NCBI RefSeq assembly: GCF_037055355.1
Contig: NZ_CP146350.1
Coordinates: 4,673,001 to 4,737,000, forward strand
Direction: 5' to 3'
Source: Streptomyces sp. DG1A-41
GTDB taxonomy: Bacteria > Actinomycetota > Actinomycetes > Streptomycetales > Streptomycetaceae
Length of the DNA: 64,000 nucleotides
Within the stretch, counting starts at the first letter, position 1; each line of letters opens with the position of its first letter. The translations under genes and the position numbers were made by a program. The notes beneath the pieces were generated by a model that was not told where the DNA came from, did no database searches, and worked only from the letters and a program-made list of their open reading frames with translations. Shown one piece after another: positions 60,264-64,000 of this stretch.

Positions 60264-60462
60264 GCGGAAACACGAAAGTGCCTTCTGAGCTGGGGTGATG
60301 AGGCTTGTCTAGGGCTTCTGTCACCACGGCAGGAAGGCACTTTCTACGTGCACACCGCCGGGTCGCGTCCCCAGCTCGTCGTCTCGGCCGACGGTCGTGG
60401 AGTGGTCAGCCACGCCGGATCCCGTGATTTGGCGGTGATGCGCGCCGGCGGCGGCGAGGCGA
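60264..60462 (+). mobile_element. IS1380-family element, 5' end relic
   Basis: A perfect 12-bp inverted repeat, GAAAGTGCCTTC (60274-60285) and GAAGGCACTTTC (60333-60344), precedes a GTG start at 60348. The frame then reads VHTAGSRPQLVVSADGRGVV and SHAGSR, the N-terminus of Streptomyces IS1380-type transposases. After SR an internal deletion joins to DLAVMRAGGGEA, and the frame soon leaves the family. No catalytic part or right end is seen. Confidence 0.65.
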
Positions 60463-60525
60463 GTCACCCGCACCCTCCACCTCCTCTTCGGCGGCTCGCC
60501 CCCGGCGAGGCATAGGCCTCCCACG

Positions 60526-63323
60526 TCAACGCGACCGCGTCGTGCCGGTCTCGGGCTCCGGACACCAAGCGCTCTGACGGAGGCTGCCCCAGCGTCCGCA
60601 GAATCCCACCTGTGCGGGCCGCTTGGTCCCCTCCACGCGCTGGATGGAGATGAGCTTGTCGAGCGGGATCTGCTGGTCCACGACACCGCCGAAGTCGATG
60701 CGGCCGCTCTCCCCGTCGAGAGCGGCATCGCCGTGGATGCGGCTGAGGGCCTGCCATACGGCGGGTGCGCTGATCGGCATCCGGGGTGCTGTGTCCTGGA
60801 GGCGACCGACGGCTTTGAGGTAGAGGTTCACCGCGTCGAACGCGAGCGCCGCATGCCCGTCGAGGGAGGTGTTCTCAACCTGCTCGCACTCTTCGGGGAA
60901 GAGCTTCTTCATGGTGCCGTAGAGGTCGCTGGGACCCTCGCAGGAGGAGGAGCCGAGGGTGAAGTCCAGGAACTCGTAAGGGATCCGCGGGTAGTTCCCG
61001 CGCCGGGATGGGTCGGCGCCGAGGCGGGCCACGTCGTCCCCGCCGAGAAAGACGGGCGGGCTGGAACCGCAGGTGTCGTTGGCCGCGTTCAGGATCGTCT
61101 CGAAGTCCTCGGACCGGCCGGCGAAGAAGACGAGCCCCTCGTAGTGACAGGCATGCTCGCCGACGCTGCGCGCGCCGCGCTGGCCCGAGGCGGTCACGTC
61201 AGACGAAGGCGAGGGCGTGTACGCCTGCTCCTCGACGTCGAAGTGCGCACCGGAAAAGGACGCGACAGCGTCGTCCCGCAGGTTCCTGCTGTACTCGTCG
61301 GTCGGATCTGCGGAGTACACGACCCGCACCCTGCGCCCCTTCAGCCTGCCCTCGTCCGCGAGGTGCCCGGCGTACGCGGCGGCGACCTCGGCCTCGCGCC
61401 GGTTCTGCGGTGACACCTGGTAGTAGAGCGGTGAGTGGTCGTCGAGGGTGTCGGCCGAGAGGGTGGTGGCGACCATCGGGAGCCCGACACGGGTTAGTTC
61501 GCCGATCGTCGTGATCGTGGCCTTGCGACTCTGGTCCAGGCCGGTGATGCCGACGATGGTCGGATCGGTGCGCATCATCCGCTCTATGATCCGCGCGACC
61601 ACGTCCCCGTAGCGCATGCCGGAACCCGCAGCGGCCGGGAAGATCCGCAGCACGGGATCGTTCTCCCCCGCCGGTCGAGCTGCCGCCGCTGTGCGCTGGC
61701 CGCGCCCTGCAACTGCTCGCGCGCGTACGACTGAGCACCGGACGCCTCCCCGCTGGGGCTGAGGAGGGCCGACAGGTGGACGAGGGTCACGAGCGGCCGG
61801 CCGGGGACCTCCCGGTGGATGCGCTCGGCCTCGGTGTTCTGCTCCGCGATGGTGGTGAGCGTCTTCTTCACCGACCCGTCGTCGGAGCCGAAGGCGTACC
61901 CGTGCGGGGCGACGCCGACGCACTCCCCCGTGGACTCCCGCACGAGGGTGTCGGCGTCCCGGTGGGATCGGCTCAGCCCGCAGTGCTGCTCCTGCCAGTC
62001 CCGCTCGCCGGCGATGGCGTAGCCGATGCCGGCGGCGACCAGGAGGAGGGCGGTGAGGGCGGCGCCGACGATGGGCAGGGGGCCCGTGCCGTGCGGCGGG
62101 CGCGGCACGGAGATCCGGGCCGCCGCGGAGTTGCGCACCCGCTGCCGGGCCCGGCCGGAGTGGCTTTCCGGCAGCGGCGCGGGCACGCGGACCGGCAGGT
62201 ACCAGAAGTCGACGGTTCGGCTGCGTCCCTGTGTCCGCAGCGACTCGCACCACGTCTCGTAAGGGCCGAGCTCGTCGTAGAGCTCCAGCACCTCTGCGTG
62301 GTCGTGGTCGTTCTCGCCGCAGCTCGTCACGATCAGCAGCGGATCGAACGCCCCCGTCTCGTTGCGCACCTGAGCGAACGTCCGCACCAGTGCCCGTCCG
62401 TCGTTGGACTCGCTCACCCCCTTCAGATACGCCACGCAGTAGGCCGTACGCCGGTAGGCGCGGCGCCGCCAGGGACGGCGCCGGTAGGCCACGCGCAGGT
62501 CCTCCAGAAAGGCGTTGATCATCAGCTTGGTGATCTGCACCGGGTCTTCGCGCCCCCAGCGGGGCTGGGTGAGCCGCAGCGCGAACCCGTCGAAGGTCCC
62601 CGGGTCGCCGGGCGCCATGTACGGCTGCCGCAGCAGCCACCGGTACTCGCTGCCCAGCACCCGCCATGCCCGGAACCACACCAGCGGCAGCACGTGCAGC
62701 CCGAGGAGGTACGCCCACCACGGCACGCTTCCCTGCAACGCCACCTCGGTGCTGGGGCTGCGGGCGAACCCGAGCAGCGGTCGGCGCTGAATCTCGCGGT
62801 CCCGCAGTCGGCGCAACATGTCCTGGGCGTGCTGGGAGTTCGGTTCCTCCGCTGTGTAGGTCATCTCCAGCAGCCAGTTGACGAGGCCGAACCGCCGGAA
62901 GCGTACGCGCTGGTCCCGCCCGTTGCGCGCGGAGGAGTACTCGGCCGCGAGCTTGACGAGCATCCGCCGGCACAGCTCGGACCGCTGCCAGGGCGGCGGG
63001 AGGTGGTCGGGGGCGGATTCGTCACTGCCCCGGTCGTCGCGGACCTCCCGCCGCATGTTGTCCACGTCGATGGACTCGTGCGGCACGCGTCGGGGTTCCG
63101 CCGCGCCGAGCGCCCGTGCGATCTGTTCGGCGAGCCCCTCCTGGTCGTCACCGATCAGACTGAGCACGGGCAGGCCGTCCCGCGCCGGCACCTCGGCCGG
63201 TAACTCGCCTTTTCGGGGACGGCGCACGAGGCTGTTGACTAGTGTGAAAAGCCGGTCGGCGGACGCGAAGACAGGTTCCACGGCTCCCCCGTGCGCCTGG
63301 TGTTCCAGCAAGTGGACCGTCAC
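60526..63323 (-). pseudogene. Large membrane sensor-like protein with periplasmic-binding domain, one frameshift
   Basis: About 932 aa if one base is restored. The N-terminal 420 residues appear cytoplasmic and helical (RQPYMAPGDPGTFDGFALRL, FDPLLIVTSCGENDHDHAEV) with a short hydrophobic stretch near 205 (WWAYLLGLHVLPLVWFRAW). A TM helix follows (GAALTALLLVAAGIGYAIAG, about 430-450). The outer part is a Leu/Ile/Val-receptor-like domain (IVGITGLDQSRKATITTIGE, VRVVYSADPTDEYSRN, PPVFLGGDDVARLG, LDGHAALAFDAVNLYLKAV). The frame breaks at a five-base C run (61665-61669 plus strand). A TTA codon lies at 63201-63203. A receptor rather than a transporter component is suggested by the internal TM and cytoplasmic part; function unknown. 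Confidence 0.65.
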
Positions 63324-63606
63324 GCTAGACGACCGGGGTACACCACCACGGGTGCGTTACCAAGCCTTAATCTACGCGCTTCACTTGCTGCTGCGTCGGG
63401 ATCTCATAGATTCTCGCCCTGGCTGTTGGAGAGGCTGCCCGACAAGTCTCAAGCGGCCGTCTGTCGATGACCATGTGACAACACCGCTCCGTGCTGGTGA
63501 CTACGGGTCTCGCTTGACCTGGGGTGGGAAGCTTGCCGCATGGACTACGTCCCTGAGCGCGTGGCGAACCCTCCGGGAGAGATCTCTGTCCAACCCCGGC
63601 GCATCA

Positions 63607-64000
63607 CTAACCGACCCGCTGCATCGCCTTCCGCTGCCGTTCCGCCATCGCGGCCCCGGACTCGCGGCGGGCCATCCTGCGCAGGACGGACGGCGCGAAA
63701 ACCAGCCCGGCGACCGCCCAGGCGCCCAGCACGCCCGCTGTCTCCAGGAGCCGCCAGGATTCGCCGATCTCGGCGGCGACCGCTTCGGCCGGCAGCAACG
63801 CGGCCCGCAGGCCGAGGCCGAGCCAGTAGACGGGGAAGATCTGCGCGACGGCCTGCAGCCAGTCGGGCAGCTCCGACAGGGGGAAGTAGATGCCGGAGAT
63901 CACGACGAGGCCCATCACCGGGAGCATCAGCAACCCGACGGTGCGCGGACTGCTGACCAGTGAGCCGACGACGGCGCCGATCGGCAGGGTCGCCAGGAGA
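63607..64000 (-). CDS. ABC-2 type transporter permease, N-terminus beyond window
   Basis: The C-terminal 130 residues of an ABC-2 permease: ATLPIGAVVGSLVSSPRTVG, then LLMLPVMGLVVISGIYFPLS, the typical late helix with the GIYFPLSELPDWLQ loop, then FPVYWLGLGLRAALLP and a last helix (AGVLGAWAVAGLVFAPSVLR). The frame stays open to the window edge. The gap 63324-63606 shows no clear gene. Confidence 0.85.
   Translation of the reverse strand, partial: LLATLPIGAVVGSLVSSPRTVGLLMLPVMGLVVISGIYFPLSELPDWLQAVAQIFPVYWLGLGLRAALLPAEAVAAEIGESWRLLETAGVLGAWAVAGLVFAPSVLRRMARRESGAAMAERQRKAMQRVG

Overview
The window is chromosomal DNA from a high-GC actinobacterium, almost certainly a Streptomyces. Coding regions are very GC-rich, GTG and TTG starts are common, TTA codons are rare, and the gene families are typical of the genus: LAXTG-anchored surface proteins, a class A beta-lactamase with LysR and KTG regulators, a BTAD (SARP-like) regulator, a BREX-2 type PglX, DUF5994, DUF6479, DUF1062, DUF952 and DUF4328 proteins, and IS4 and IS1380 relics. 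No rRNA, tRNA or CRISPR array was recognised. The window looks like an arm or accessory part of the chromosome: secreted hydrolases, regulators and resistance-type genes mixed with decayed genes.

Layout. 0-0.7 kb: end of a nucleoside hydrolase. 0.75-6.2 kb: a compact defence-like module made of a PglX-family adenine methyltransferase, diverging from a two-TM small protein and an AAA ATPase with a nuclease-like C-terminus. 6.3-9.2 kb: LAETG surface protein and GH13 alpha-glucosidase. 9.6-15.4 kb: a heavily frameshifted secreted-protein relic, a lipoprotein, small conserved proteins, a secreted zinc protease and a GH43-CBM42 enzyme. 15.7-21.3 kb: serine hydrolase, LASTG protein, MFS exporter and TerB-like protein. 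21.4-26.0 kb: a beta-lactamase locus (KTG regulator BlaB, frameshifted LysR regulator BlaA, penicillin-binding protein, beta-lactamase). 26-31.3 kb: DUF952, a broken DUF4328 gene, an RlmA/TlrB-type rRNA methyltransferase, PL9 pectate lyase, CtaG-like protein and a methyltransferase relic. 31.6-37 kb: LAHTG protein, IS4 transposase relic, NarL-type two-component system and MMPL transporter. 37-41 kb: GH97 and a tripeptidyl aminopeptidase. 41-50.8 kb: small secreted and regulatory genes (DUF1062, VOC, WYL, MarR with prolyl aminopeptidase, BTAD-CGNR fusion, ArsR with monooxygenase, amidohydrolase). 50.9-54.3 kb: GH30 enzyme diverging from a LacI regulator. 54.4-58.1 kb: membrane-anchored binding protein, SMP-30 relic, DEAD-box helicase and cold-shock protein. 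58.4-60.5 kb: a series of gene fragments (MMPL, Nudix, D-amino-acid oxidase, IS1380). 60.5-64 kb: a large membrane sensor-like gene with one frameshift, then the end of an ABC-2 permease.

Themes. (1) Carbohydrate use: GH13, GH43, PL9, GH97 and GH30 are mostly secreted, and several have palindromic operators upstream. (2) Cell surface: three LAXTG sortase substrates but no sortase in the window. (3) Local regulation: several regulators have candidate operators in their own promoters (LacI, ArsR, MarR, LysR, WYL, BTAD). The BTAD promoter and the LAHTG-gene promoter share an ATGGTCA-like heptamer repeated every 11 bp. (4) Decay: many frameshifts. Some lie in C/G homopolymers and may be sequencing errors; the 9.6-10.3 kb and 58.4-60.5 kb regions look truly degenerate.

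Limits: family names rest on motifs and on memory of family features, not on database searches. Promoters and operators are predictions from sequence alone.
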